DNA of 64,000 nt from Stenopsyche tienmushanensis (lineage: Eukaryota; Arthropoda; Insecta; Trichoptera; Stenopsychidae). The notes under the pieces were generated by a model. That model searched no databases. It was not told the DNA's origin and saw nothing but the letters and a program-made list of their open reading frames with translations. Shown here one piece after another: positions 37,387 to 47,190 of this stretch; the first letter of the stretch is position 1, and each line of letters starts with the position of its first letter. The stretch lies in contig WACJ01000274.1 in assembly GCA_008973525.1 (NCBI GenBank), positions 1,488,001 to 1,552,000 of the forward strand, read 5' to 3'. The position numbers and the translations under genes are program-made.

Positions 37387-40352
37387 TTCTACAAATAAAT
37401 CTCAACGGATGCAGGGCAGCCCAAGACCTTATGGAAAGGGTAGCGGAAGAGAGGGGAGCGGACCTGGTTTTGATATCTGAACAATACCGGGGCAGCAACC
37501 CATCGCGTTATTTCTCCAGCGCGGACGAGAAAGCGGCCATCTGGGTTGCATCGACCAGACTCCGCATCACAGGAGCGCAAGGAGCTGCGGTCGACGGCTG
37601 GACGTGGATTGAGACGGGAGGAGTGAGGGTTTACTCCTGCTACTTTTCCCCGAACTCAACGCTCGCTGACTTCGCGGGAGATCTCTCTCGTCTCGCGGAC
37701 AGCATACGAACCTCCACGCTACCCGCCGTAGTAAGCGGGGACTTCAATGCTAAAGCGCCCGAATGGGGCTCCCCCCGAACGGACAGACGGGGCGCCCTTC
37801 TTGCCGACATGGCATCGCAACTTCGTCTGCATGCGATAAACACGGGTGCAAATACCTTTATGCGAAGGGGAAGTACCTCTGCCATCGACGTCACCTTTGT
37901 GGGCGAGACGGTACTAGGAAGGATCGGCGGATGGGAAGTGGTCGACACATACTCCCACAGTGACCACCTCTACATACAATATTGGATAAGCAACGGCGCA
38001 AAAAAACGCTGCCGAGTCCCGACTACGGGATGGGCCACCGGGAGACTGGATGCAGAAGCGCTCGAGCATGCCGTGGGACTTAGCAGAGAGGCGGCCGCGG
38101 ACGGAAACATAAGTGGAGCGGAAGCGGAAAAAACCGCAAACATCGTCAATAAGCTCCTGAAATTTGCCTGCGACGCCACCATGCCGAGACGCGCGACCTG
38201 CTCGAAGCGAGCACCGGTCTACTGGTGGAATGACGACATCGCAATGCTTAGAAGGGAATGCCTGGTAGCCCAAAGGAGATCACAGCGTCATCCATCCCGC
38301 GAAGACCTGAGACTTGTTTTTAGGTCAGCGAGGAAAACACTGCGCTACGCAATCAAATATTACAAAGCGAAGTGCTGGGATGAACTGTGCGACTCTGTAA
38401 ATAACGACCCATGGGGAAACCCTTACAAGATTGTCAGACGGAAACTGCAGGCGGTGAACACGGATTCATACCTGAACAACTCTGGGAATCTGGAATCAGT
38501 GATTGCCACACTCTTCCCGAACCCGACACTAGTGGACATGGAGCATACTCTGGTCACAGAAGACGAGAAGGGTCCCCCTTTTACCGCAGGAGAACTTGTC
38601 ACGGCCGTAAGGCGTCTGACGCCCGGAAAGGCACCCGGATTGGACGGAGTACCGAACATAGTCATCAGGCTGGTTGCCGGGTTCGACCCGAACCTCCTGC
38701 TGACAGTACTTAATACCTGCCTAGCGGAGGGGGTCTTCCCAGCGCCATGGAAGAGACAGAAGCTGGTCCTCATCCCTAAGGGGAAAGCAACCCCAGGACC
38801 GTCGGCGTACAGACCGCTGTGCATGCTGGACGGGATGGGAAAACTGCTGGAGAGAATGATCCTCCAGCGACTCCAGCAGTACATCGAACCAGGACTATCC
38901 CCACAGCAGTACGGCTTCCGTGCGGGCCGCTCCACGATCGACGCCATCTCCCAAGTCATCGACACGGTGAGAACGGCATGGAGGGGAAGCTTGAAAGCCA
39001 GCGCACACGTCGTGCTGATAGCCCTCGACGTCAAGAATGCCTTCAACTCGGCCAGATGGCATCTCGTCATCAGAGCGCTGAAGGAAATTGACGCCCCGCC
39101 ATATCTTCTAAAAATGGTGGAGAGCTATCTGCACGACAGGATACTGGTGTACACAGACGCCGAAGGAGGCCAAAAGGAAAGACCGGTAACTGCCGGCGTT
39201 CCACAGGGGTCCATACTCGGACCTACACTGTGGAACGTCATGTATGACGGCCTGCTAAAAGTTACACTAATGTCAGGGGCAAAGATGGTCGCCTTTGCTG
39301 ACGACATAGCCATACTAGCCACGGCCAAGACCACGGAGCTTCTGCAAATAATCTGCGAGAACACCCTGAAGAAGGCGGAGAACTGGCTAACGGAGGCAGG
39401 GCTAAAACTCGCCGTACAGAAAACGGAAGCCCTCTTCTTCACGAGGCGCAGAAAGCTTGCACCTCCCAACCTGAGGATCGGAAACTCGACGATTAAATTC
39501 TCAAGATCGATACGATACCTCGGGGTGGAGATAGACGACAAGCTCAGCTTTGTGGCACACACGGAGAAAGCGGCAGCAAGGGCGGCCGGAATTGCAGAGG
39601 GCCTGGCCAGGTTGATGCCTAACATCGGTGGCCCGAAGACCAACCGGAGGAAGCTTTATAATGAGGTAGTGCATTCGGTGCTGTTGTACGGCGCGCCGAT
39701 ATGGGCCGATGCACTGCACATAGAGCGGGCCAGGCTCAACTTGGCCAGGGTCCAGAGGAGGAGCGCGATCAGGGTTGCGGCGGCGTACCGCACGGTGTCA
39801 GAGGACGCAGTCCTGGCGCTGACCGCGGTACCGCCGATAGATCTTCTCGCCAAGGAGAGGAAGACCACACGGTTCAGTGAAGACAAGAAGAGAGCCAAGG
39901 AGCTCACCATGGAGGCATGGCAGACTCGCTGGCAAAACTCCATCAAAGGCCGGTGGACCCACCGAATCCTGCCGACCCTGAAGCCCTGGGTGGACAGAAA
40001 GCACGGGCAACTGTGCTACCACCTAACCCAGGTGCTCACCGGGCACGGTTGCTTCGGTGGCTATCTCCATAGAATTGGAAAAGAAACCGGACCGGGATGC
40101 CACCACTGCAATGCAGAAACGGATGATGCTGCACATACGACATTCGTCTGTCCAGCGTTCGACGCAGAGAGGGAAAACCTAAAGGGGAAGCTTGGTTTGA
40201 ATACGCTCTCCCCCGACATCATGATACCCTCGATGCTGACTAGCGCGGAGACATGGAATGCGTGGTGCAGATACGCAACGGCTGTAATCCGGGCCAAGGA
40301 AGAAGCGGAGCGCGAGAGACGTCGCCTTCGCCCCCCATCTGAACCATCGTAG
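37374..40352 (+). CDS. LINE ORF2, APE endonuclease and reverse transcriptase (992 aa)
   Basis: The first ATG, at 37374, has A at -3 and G at +4, and lies 13 bases inside ORF1 in the -1 frame. Residues 1 to about 215 form an APE-type endonuclease: Glu36 in LISEQY, GDFN at 122-125, and the terminal SDH at 196-198. The reverse transcriptase spans about 430-720, with YRPLCMLDGMGKLLERM, YGFRAGRSTIDAI, motif A ALDVKNAFNSARW (Asp552), GVPQGSILGP near 608, and FADDIAIL at 641-648 (Asp643, Asp644). The thumb region contains YGAPIWADAL and AYRTVSEDAV, typical of R1-type elements. A CX2CX8HX4C knuckle ends the recognisable part at 909-926. There is no RNase H domain. The enzyme nicks target DNA and copies the RNA at the nick. 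All catalytic residues are present and no stop interrupts the frame. Large open frames on the opposite strand are shadows. Confidence 0.95.
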   Translation: MDIVVLQINLNGCRAAQDLMERVAEERGADLVLISEQYRGSNPSRYFSSADEKAAIWVASTRLRITGAQGAAVDGWTWIETGGVRVYSCYFSPNSTLADFAGDLSRLADSIRTSTLPAVVSGDFNAKAPEWGSPRTDRRGALLADMASQLRLHAINTGANTFMRRGSTSAIDVTFVGETVLGRIGGWEVVDTYSHSDHLYIQYWISNGAKKRCRVPTTGWATGRLDAEALEHAVGLSREAAADGNISGAEAEKTANIVNKLLKFACDATMPRRATCSKRAPVYWWNDDIAMLRRECLVAQRRSQRHPSREDLRLVFRSARKTLRYAIKYYKAKCWDELCDSVNNDPWGNPYKIVRRKLQAVNTDSYLNNSGNLESVIATLFPNPTLVDMEHTLVTEDEKGPPFTAGELVTAVRRLTPGKAPGLDGVPNIVIRLVAGFDPNLLLTVLNTCLAEGVFPAPWKRQKLVLIPKGKATPGPSAYRPLCMLDGMGKLLERMILQRLQQYIEPGLSPQQYGFRAGRSTIDAISQVIDTVRTAWRGSLKASAHVVLIALDVKNAFNSARWHLVIRALKEIDAPPYLLKMVESYLHDRILVYTDAEGGQKERPVTAGVPQGSILGPTLWNVMYDGLLKVTLMSGAKMVAFADDIAILATAKTTELLQIICENTLKKAENWLTEAGLKLAVQKTEALFFTRRRKLAPPNLRIGNSTIKFSRSIRYLGVEIDDKLSFVAHTEKAAARAAGIAEGLARLMPNIGGPKTNRRKLYNEVVHSVLLYGAPIWADALHIERARLNLARVQRRSAIRVAAAYRTVSEDAVLALTAVPPIDLLAKERKTTRFSEDKKRAKELTMEAWQTRWQNSIKGRWTHRILPTLKPWVDRKHGQLCYHLTQVLTGHGCFGGYLHRIGKETGPGCHHCNAETDDAAHTTFVCPAFDAERENLKGKLGLNTLSPDIMIPSMLTSAETWNAWCRYATAVIRAKEEAERERRRLRPPSEPS

Positions 40353-40594
40353 ATGACAACATAGAGGACCCGAGAGGGACACATTGCTGCCACCCTGGCA
40401 TTGCTTCACTTGTAGCCGGGTGGCAGTGGAAGAAAAAAGAAAAGAAAGATCCAGACTAAATGACGAAACATTCGATGCTTTAATGTTACTTCGGGCATAT
40501 TTTCAAATAATATTTGAATTTTTTAGTTTGCTATTTATCTACTTTTGAATTGTATTTTTCTTTCCTTAAATAAATAAAAAAAAAAAAAAAAAAA
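40353..40594 (+). other. 3' UTR and poly(A) tail of the LINE
   Basis: The region following the ORF2 stop ends CTTAAATAAATAAA and then A19 (40576-40594). AATAAA lies directly at the tail. The GC-rich first 90 bases contain two short complementary stretches near 40360-40425 that might fold, but no defined structure can be claimed. Confidence 0.8.
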
Positions 40595-40607
40595 GGTAGT
40601 TTATGGA
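40595..40607. repeat. target-site duplication, right copy (LINE)
   Basis: Exact repeat of 35515-35527 immediately after the poly(A) tail; see the left copy. Confidence 0.95.
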
Positions 40608-40861
40608 AGTTTCTATTTGAATACAATACGACAATTGCAGCAGAAAGCCCCTGCAAGGTGCTTCGAATATTACAAAATTACGAAGCACGTTCTCCATATT
40701 GGGATTTAATGTATTCAGGCTACATGGATACGTATTGCGTGGTTTTAATATGGGATTCAGGGTATATTGATAATCATAAATTTTCATTGATTCCTTGAAA
40801 AAAATTGTCATTAATGAACAATGTTATACCGATTTTTGCATGTTATTCAATAAAGCTGAAA

Positions 40862-41235
40862 GTTTTCAATAAATCTCGAATATTCTATTTGAAAAAATCG
40901 GGAAGGTGTGGAGATAAGGAAGATGGGTGCCGCACGAGCTATGCGGTGAGAATCTGGTCGACTGCATTAACGCATGCGAATAACTTCTAAAATGGAATCC
41001 GAAATGCCGTTTTTAGTTGACTTAATAATTGGAGATGAGAAATGAGTTCTTTATTCTAATTATACATGCAAAAATCAATGGCAATCGAAGGGTCAGGTAG
41101 TTAAACAGACCCCTAAGCCCAGTCACAAATTTGGTGGGACTGCAAGGTATCATTCATTTTAAAATACTTAAACCTGGACAAACAATAAATGCGATATTTA
41201 ATTGTGAACAATTAGACCGTTTAGCGATGGAAATA
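40862..41235 (+). mobile_element. mariner transposase remnant
   Basis: Frames can be followed through RWVPHELCGENLVDC (about 40922-40965), FLVDLIIGDEK with a TGA in place of the next Trp (about 41005-41045), VLYSNYTCKNQW, TPKPSH, WWDCK (about 41134) and NCEQLDRLAME (about 41200-41232). This is the order DNA-binding/core link, first Asp block, WWD block and LDRL helix of mariner transposases. At least two frame changes and several stops are needed. It starts 255 bp from the LINE, which did not interrupt it. No TIRs were found. Confidence 0.7.
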
Positions 41236-42949
41236 TAAAAATCACGACGAAAAATTAACATATTGTAATAATATGTTAAGGATATGAAATAAAAACGAAA
41301 ATCTTTATGGGTACATCTTATAAATCGAATTTGTATCATAAATTAAGTTGCGTGTCGATAAGTTCAATGGAGCCAATAGAACATCTTCAACATAAGTGAA
41401 GAGTTGAATTGTTACGTTTCATTGTTTAATTAAGATATGATACATAATATTATTGTTTAGCCTTATAATCTCGAATGGGGATCAATTCGGGAGGGTTCCG
41501 GATAATCCCCACAATTCTCAATATCCAAACGCCAGCACCATCTCTAAATATTTACACGGGATGTGAAATTTGTCATATCGAACGCTCGATAATAAGTGAT
41601 GGGCCGTACATCGGAATAAGACTGGAAGTTTGTAAGGTTGTCGATCGCTATCCGCATTATAATGTCGGCATAAAAGGTAGTTTTTACATTGTTCCTTTTA
41701 TTGGACATTATCGTTGAGTATTTGTTGAAAGCTTTTCGAAATGGGGAGGGAACTTATTGTACTTTCCACAACTTTCATCGTATAAGCAAGAATAAAACAA
41801 TAATTCTCCGATGTGTATTAAGCCGGCGGCGATGATTTACGATCGTCAGACGTTCCTGTTTATTTATATTCTTTGAAATAAGTTCAGAAATCTCTCAGAT
41901 AATCGTGCATCATAAATATGGATCGCCTCCCCCGTCTTCGCCGTGACCCGAAATCAATATCACTCTCAATATGCAGAAGTGGCCGTCGTCAATTTCTTCG
42001 CCATTCTCAGTCAACCATCATGGCTAATAGGCTTTAATTGAGTGAGGCCCGGATACCGAGTCTTCCAGACAACTGAGTCAATTGAATGGAATTCGTGAGG
42101 TCAAATGGACTCTTATGGGACTCGAGACGGCCATTGTTAGTCATGAGAGTGTCAAATGTATTCTTTTATTCGGCACAAATAAAATATGGAACGGGGCTGC
42201 CATTTCGCAAAGCAGGGAATTAAAACAACAGACTAAGCAATTTCTCTTCTGGTAAATAGAGCATAAAGTTGCGGACGATTGCGTCTAAAGGATTGAATAT
42301 TGAAGACGGGATTGTTCTTTAAAGACATGCTCCGTAAACATAGTTTATTTATTGCGAAGAATTCTCGATTTTAATAAAAGGATGCTGGGACTTTTTCAGA
42401 AGCATACCACTGCTGAATTTAATACGAATATATAATTTTAAATATATTGGCGTTATAATGTACATTGCATAAATACAATGTCATTGAGGGATCGCGTTGT
42501 TATTTTTAAGATTTCGAATCTCATACATTATTTTTAATGTGATCACGATTTTTCATATGAAATGTCCGATGTATATAAATATATTTCTTGAATTGATTTT
42601 AAAAATATCGAAAAATAGGCGCTGTACGAGTTGATTGAAGTCAACACTGTACACTGATGACAGTCTGTTATTTACATAGCTGACATCAATTGATGGCATT
42701 TAGAAACGTATTGCAAATTACATTTTTTTTAAACTGTTCCTATGTATTTGCTACAAAACAATGACTAGATCGTGAAGAAATTCTGATATAATATACAACA
42801 GCGAGGCTTAATACAAATAAGGTCATGGTGGTTTTATGGTGGTCAAGCGAAGTTGTCATCCATTATTCATTTTTACAGTCTTGTGATTTTGAAATAATGT
42901 ATGAAAATTAACTGCATTACATAAAGCCTTCTCATGTCAACAAGCTCAC
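41236..42949. other. spacer, nothing recognised
   Basis: AT-rich with a slightly GC-richer patch at 41900-42130. No domain-bearing frame, RNA gene or repeat was recognised. Confidence 0.5.
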
Positions 42950-43745
42950 TGCAACAATAATGCATGCTTCAGAAATGACTTTGCATAAAACATTGGAGTT
43001 AGGAAACAAAGTACTCGCTCATCTATCATATTGCATAGAACCACATGAAGATTCGGAATTTCAGTTAGTCAAAGATCGACCGCGATTGAGAAAGATTTTA
43101 TGCAATATTTTACAAGTTCTCCCTACTAAAAGAGTCTTTTTTCCGGCATTTTGCTTCAACGTGAAAGGTTAAAAAGGTAGATAAATGGGTGTCGCACTAA
43201 TTGTCAGAAGACCAATAACTTGGACATATGGAAGTGTGTTCTACATTGATAAAATGCCATTTTTAAATCGCATAATTACTTGCGATGAAACATGGATTTT
43301 ATATAACAATCGGAAATATTGAATGCTGATGAAACTTCAGGATACTCGCCAAAGCTTTCAATGCAACAAAAAAGCTCATGGCAACTGTATGGTAGACAAA
43401 TAATGGCATCTTCTTAAAATTATTGTCGTGGAATCAAAAAAAATATGTACCAGAAACTAAAACTTAAGCAGCCAATTTTAATATCGGATCTCTCTGCAAT
43501 AGATTTTTATATTTTTCTCTACTTGGAATACTTTTTAAATTCAAGGGTTTAAATGATTTATTGGATCCAAATGTATGATAAAAATGAAATAATTAACCTA
43601 GAATCTCGTTGGGAAAAGTCGATAGAAATGAATAGAATTATTTTGATTGAATAGATGATGTTTTATAAAAGTAATAGCATTTTAATTCCCATCTACGAAT
43701 TCCGAACGTTCATGTGATATGCTTTAATAACATAGATTTTTTTCC
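42950..43745 (+). pseudogene. mariner transposase pseudogene (SETMAR-like)
   Basis: After an unclear N-terminal part, the sequence reads KWVSH, LSEDQ (about 43180-43212), then FLNRIITCDETWILYNNRKY (43261-43320, first catalytic Asp), DETSGYSPKLSMQQKK and KKLMATVW*TNNGI (about 43368-43410). These are the TCDEKWILYDNR, SPKP and WW blocks of the SETMAR-like mariner group. The catalytic Asp is kept, but stops and frameshifts break the gene and the region of the later Asp residues is unreadable. The 3' flank at 43670-43735 matches 785-835, so the 573-845 remnant is a shorter relative. Confidence 0.75.
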
Positions 43746-45231
43746 CGTCATTATTAAAAACGGACATTTCATATGAAAACTTTGAATAACTGGTTATATT
43801 CAAATTGAGTAATAAAATATCATTTTAATCTATAGAAAAATTCGGATATGAATTTACGATATAACAGCAGTGTATTCGTCGTATGCTCAACATTTATGAT
43901 GGCGTTAGATAAATTATGTTCCAGACGTTCTGCGGAAGCAGAAGACATTGCCGTTTAATAAATGAGACTATAAATGGTGAAATTTATTTGCGAAACTGAA
44001 TTAAGTTCCTATCGTTTCATGCTGCACTTGCAGATTCAGCATATCTTAAACGACGCGTACATGTGCATTTTTCGGACGTAAAAGCCATAGTGCATGAGCA
44101 ACATCCGCAAAATAGGGCGCAAAATTGGAATTCTGCGTAATTATTTATAAATTAATTAATAAATCACGTAAAGTTGAGGAATGGCACGAAGCAGCCGCCA
44201 TGATGGAAGATTTATTGCCGTTAACACGTAAATTATTTGACGCAAATTTCATAGTGGTAATTTCCTAGAGGAAACAAAGTTAATAAAGAGAATGCAAGGG
44301 AATGGTGCGTTAGGTTGTATTTTGAGGCGTGGCTGTTCATATGTATGTACATACACAATGTCACAGCCACTCAGACGTGGTTGGCTATAAAAGCAAGTGG
44401 GCCTTCAGGCTAAAAAAGAGGAACGCCGAAGAAGGATCGCAAGGGTAAGGTAAAAAAGGAGGAATGTAGACCAGGAAACTTTTTCGTCTCGATGTCGTCC
44501 TTTTGGGAGATTTCGGGACCGCGTCGAGGACGGCAGACATGATAAGCATCGCGTCGTAAAATATACGCGAAGAAAACTGTGTGTATATTGGGACTTTATG
44601 TATCAATTTATTGCCCTCATGTTTATTTGCGCGATTTATTAAATCGTAAAGTTTACGCAGAAAAAATAAGTCGGAGGGTGCAGGGGTCGAACAACAAGTT
44701 CATAGCGGAATTAGGGGATGAATGCGAGATAACGCGGATACCATGCAACCGCCGACTTTATTCGTATACAGGGCAATAAAGCATTTTATTCGGGTACGAA
44801 GCGTCTAATTTTCGCATGATTATGTAAAGTTTGTATGATGAATATTCATTCCGGTTGTTACGGGGCGAAACTAATTAATAATATTATTGTGCGAGCTAAA
44901 TGGTGACGGTATCTGGAGGAATAATTGGAAGTCGGGCGGGGATTAATTCCAACGGTCGTGGTCGTTGACGGGATCATATCTCCAGATGTCCAGCTATGAC
45001 CGAATTATAATAAATCACACTTTATCGTCAGTGTTACATATTGAGGTTTCCGTCAAACGCGCCATGAAAAGTTTACAGTTTTTTATGGCAATCCCTAATT
45101 AAACCATCCGGAAGACGACGAATTTGCCAATTAAAATTATACTAGCATAGAGACGTTTATCAATCATCATAAAAATGTTCCATATACCAACAGCGTATGA
45201 ACAACTCGATTGTTCGAATTTGTCCAAAATA
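43746..45231. other. spacer with a GC-richer patch
   Basis: A GC-richer patch at 44330-44560 includes TATAAAAG (44385-44392), but no transcript or coding frame can be attached to it. The remainder is AT-rich. Confidence 0.45.
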
Positions 45232-45330
45232 TCAGGTCAGTACAAAAGTTTATGCGCATTTTTGGTAAATATTTAAATAGTGTAAATAAATCATAGTTTA
45301 ACAATAGATTTTGAACCTAACGAAATTTGA
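45232..45330 (+). repeat. solo terminal repeat of a mariner-type family
   Basis: After TA (45230-45231), TCAGGTCAGTACAAAAGTTT and the following GCGCATTTTTGG...AGTGTAAATAA match the long terminal repeat at 62799-62875 and its inverted partner at 63348. The other end is missing; the PLE sequence begins about 70 bp later and may have removed it. Confidence 0.65.
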
Positions 45331-45395
45331 ATTGAATTTTGATATCTATAAATCACATATGATCAATCAAAAATCAATTAATGTGCTACCTGAGC

Positions 45396-45868
45396 TTATT
45401 GGCTTTTGCAGATATCATAAATTTTAGGTCGAATATTTGATAAGGTTGGTTGTACTGTCGAATTTTTTGGCATGGTTCGTGCTGTTTTTAGCTTTGATAA
45501 TATAGGAAGCCAAGCTCTGGGCACGCTAGTACCGTCATCTCTTCGGTTGATTGCGGAGTTTTTTCGCTTTTCTATTTCTATCGCCTCTCTCACAATTCTA
45601 TTCCCGAAGTTTTCGATAGTCGCTAAGGTTTTCGTCCCAGCAAAATCGATGTGGTGATCGTTCTTCATCATGTGTTCTGTTAGTGCCGATTTGTAGTCCA
45701 GTTGCGAGACTGCTTTTTGATGTTCTTTGATTCTGTGAGCGACTTGTCTATTGGTTTGTCCAATATATGACATTTCACAGTCTGCGCATGGGATCTCGTA
45801 TACTCCCTGATTTTCGTTTTTTACTCTATCTTTTTTATCAGGCAAGAGACTTCCTATCTTACAGGAAA
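45396..45868 (-). pseudogene. Penelope-like element C-terminus with GIY-YIG endonuclease
   Basis: On the minus strand the sequence reads KIGSLLPDKKDRVKNENQ, GVYEIPCADCEMSYIGQTN (the GIY and YIG blocks with the C-x-x-C insert typical of PLEs), RIKEH, EHMMKNDHHIDF, REAIEIEK and NRRDDGTSVPRAW, to a stop at 45396. The Arg, Glu and Asn positions expected for the nuclease core are present. In PLEs this domain follows the reverse transcriptase; that part is absent here. Upstream in this orientation the frame runs into a perfect inverted repeat at 45870, so residues encoded beyond it are not a natural continuation. It is a 5'-truncated copy whose surviving part of about 150 codons is uninterrupted. 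Confidence 0.85.
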
Positions 45869-45914
45869 GAAGATAGGAAGTCTCTTGCCTGAATTCGACA
45901 GTACAACCAACCTT
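45442..45914. repeat. 23-bp perfect inverted repeat flanking the PLE coding part (outer pair)
   Basis: The 23 bases at 45442-45464 are the exact reverse complement of 45892-45914 (AATTCGACAGTACAACCAAC plus CTT). The left copy lies within the C-terminal coding part on the minus strand. The right copy begins at the last base of the inner palindrome, so the two inverted repeats abut. Confidence 0.95.
45838..45892. repeat. 23-bp perfect palindrome with 9-bp centre (inner pair)
   Basis: 45838-45860 (TCAGGCAAGAGACTTCCTAT plus CTT) is the exact reverse complement of 45870-45892. The centre is ACAGGAAAG (45861-45869). It is the head-to-head junction between the minus-strand PLE coding part and a plus-strand copy. 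Confidence 0.97.
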
Positions 45915-46080
45915 TAGACAAGCGACGGCGCAAAGTGGCCCCAAATCGCTCTCTGGCAGCACTGGACGGAGGATGGTTACCAGGAGCGTAACCAAAACAA
46001 CAACAACGGCAGTTATTCCTTGAAAATGGACCCGATGGGTGGTCCGAAATATCGGAATAAAAAATAGCTCAACGCGATCG
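45870..46080 (+). mobile_element. inverted, internally deleted PLE copy with hammerhead-like end
   Basis: Read on the plus strand, this begins with the same 23 bases as the start of the minus-strand coding copy. It then goes directly to the 23 bases found near its C-terminus, omitting about 375 bp containing the nuclease. It continues to 46018-46056, where CTTGAAAATGGACC, a short loop and GGTCCGAAAT occur. This has the layout of the CUGANGA-stem-GAAA core of the hammerhead ribozymes known in PLE terminal repeats, but with changes in the first core strand (CTTGAAAA). PLE copies often carry partial inverted copies at the 5' side. The joining step is inference. Confidence 0.55.
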
Positions 46081-46139
46081 AATACCCGATTTTTTCTGAA
46101 TTAAATCTTAAATATGACTCGCGTAAATCTAAAAAACTC

Positions 46140-46142
<3 letters not shown>

Positions 46143-46186
<44 letters not shown>
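46143..46186. repeat. TA microsatellite
   Basis: An alternating TA run of about 44 bp sits between the PLE and the RTE-like LINE, continuing into less regular TAAATAAATATATA. It is probably length-variable. Confidence 0.95.
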
Positions 46187-46194
<8 letters not shown>

Positions 46195-46201
46195 TATATA
46201 T

Positions 46202-47190
46202 AAAGTATTCTCTAGAGTTAAAACTAATAGACTGGCAGATCGATTTGACAAATTTCAACCTCGAGAACAGGCTGGATTTAGAAAAGGCTTTAGTATCATC
46301 GAGCATATCCACATACTAAGACAAATCATCCAGAAAACCGAAAAATATAATCAGCCACTGTCTTTCTCGAGCAGTTTTAGACTCACTACAACGCTGTAAT
46401 ATAAACTATCTCCCAAGCTTATCATAAACGCTTTGGAAGATGTGTTTAAACTGCTATATTGGAAAAAGTGCCGACACAGTATTGACAACACACAAGTGGA
46501 GAAATTGTGACATAGTATTAATAGCCGAATCGTCTGAAAAGCTTGCGTCTGAAAGACATGCTCCAAGACCTAAACGAAGTGTCAAGTAAAATTTGTCTGA
46601 AAATGAACATGGATAAAATCGAAGCCATGATAAATAGTCACAATTCTCAGACCTTCGGGGCGATATCCATTGGGGGAACACAAATTGAGGTTGAAAATGA
46701 ATACACTTATCTGGGACAAGTAATACAACTAGGACGACAGAATTTCTCAACAGAAATTGACAGACGAATACCACTGGGATGGCAGCATTTAACCAACGCA
46801 TCATCCCAGTGTTAACTCACGAAAACGTGGAATCTAATATCAGGCATTTTACACAGAATAAAGTTTTCCCAGCGTGCCATAGAGAGATCTATGCTCGGAG
46901 TGTCTTTATAATATGGAATCAGAAACGAGGATATCCGAAGAAGAACTCGAGTAGTAGACGCTACTGAAAGAATTGACACACTTAAGTGGCAATGGGGGAG
47001 ACAAATGTGTCGAAGAAACGACGGTCGATGGGGAAGAAAAGTGTTGGAGTGGAGACCCCTGTAAGACTGACGACATCGAAAGAATAGCAGGATGAAGCTG
47101 GATGCGGAAAGCGGAGGATCGAGAGGGATGAAGACTCATGCGTTCAACGGTGGACGAACACAGACTGATGATGATGATGATGATAATGAA
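46202..47190 (+). mobile_element. RTE-type LINE, 5'-truncated and frameshifted, with TGA-repeat tail
   Basis: Reverse-transcriptase traces appear in order: KVFSRVKTNRLADRF and FQPREQAGFRKGFS (46202-46300), then INALEDVFKLLYW (about 46425-46460), CDIVLIAESSEKL (the degraded catalytic ADD box, about 46509-46545), DLNEVSSKICLKMNMDK (about 46567), YTYLGQVIQL (about 46702), RRIPLGWQHL, and ERIDTLKWQWGRQMCRRNDG with WGRKVLEW (about 46965-47060). These match the thumb and tail blocks of RTE-like endonuclease/reverse transcriptases. The tail is (TGA)6TAA (47166-47186) rather than poly(A), typical of RTE-type elements. It is a dead, partly deleted copy; the endonuclease is missing. Confidence 0.75.

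Larger units (their letters stand above)
35528..40594 (+). mobile_element. full-length R1-clade non-LTR retrotransposon
   Basis: The 5067-bp element is flanked by a perfect 13-bp duplication. It has a 5' UTR of about 540 bp, a gag-like ORF1, an ORF2 with APE endonuclease and reverse transcriptase, a 3' UTR of about 240 bp and an A19 tail (40576-40594). Overlapping ORFs, three gag zinc knuckles, an N-terminal APE domain and a C-terminal CCHC without RNase H fit the R1 clade. The flanks are anonymous AT-rich DNA, not rDNA, so it is not a 28S-specific R1 element in the strict sense. Coding sequence is clearly GC-richer than the surroundings. Both ORFs are open and the target duplication has no mismatch, which suggests a young insertion that may still be competent. 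Confidence 0.93.

Noticed and set aside
38423..39070. Long open frames on the minus strand inside the LINE ORF2
   Set aside because: They are shadows of the GC-rich ORF2 coding sequence and have no domains.
44385..44392. TATA box (TATAAAAG) as a promoter
   Set aside because: No initiator at the usual distance and no gene or element downstream; such an 8-mer is expected often in AT-rich DNA.
45869..45995. Extension of the PLE coding frame upstream of the palindrome
   Set aside because: The frame only stays open by chance in the inverted copy; residues beyond the palindrome repeat DNA of the other strand and do not resemble a PLE linker.
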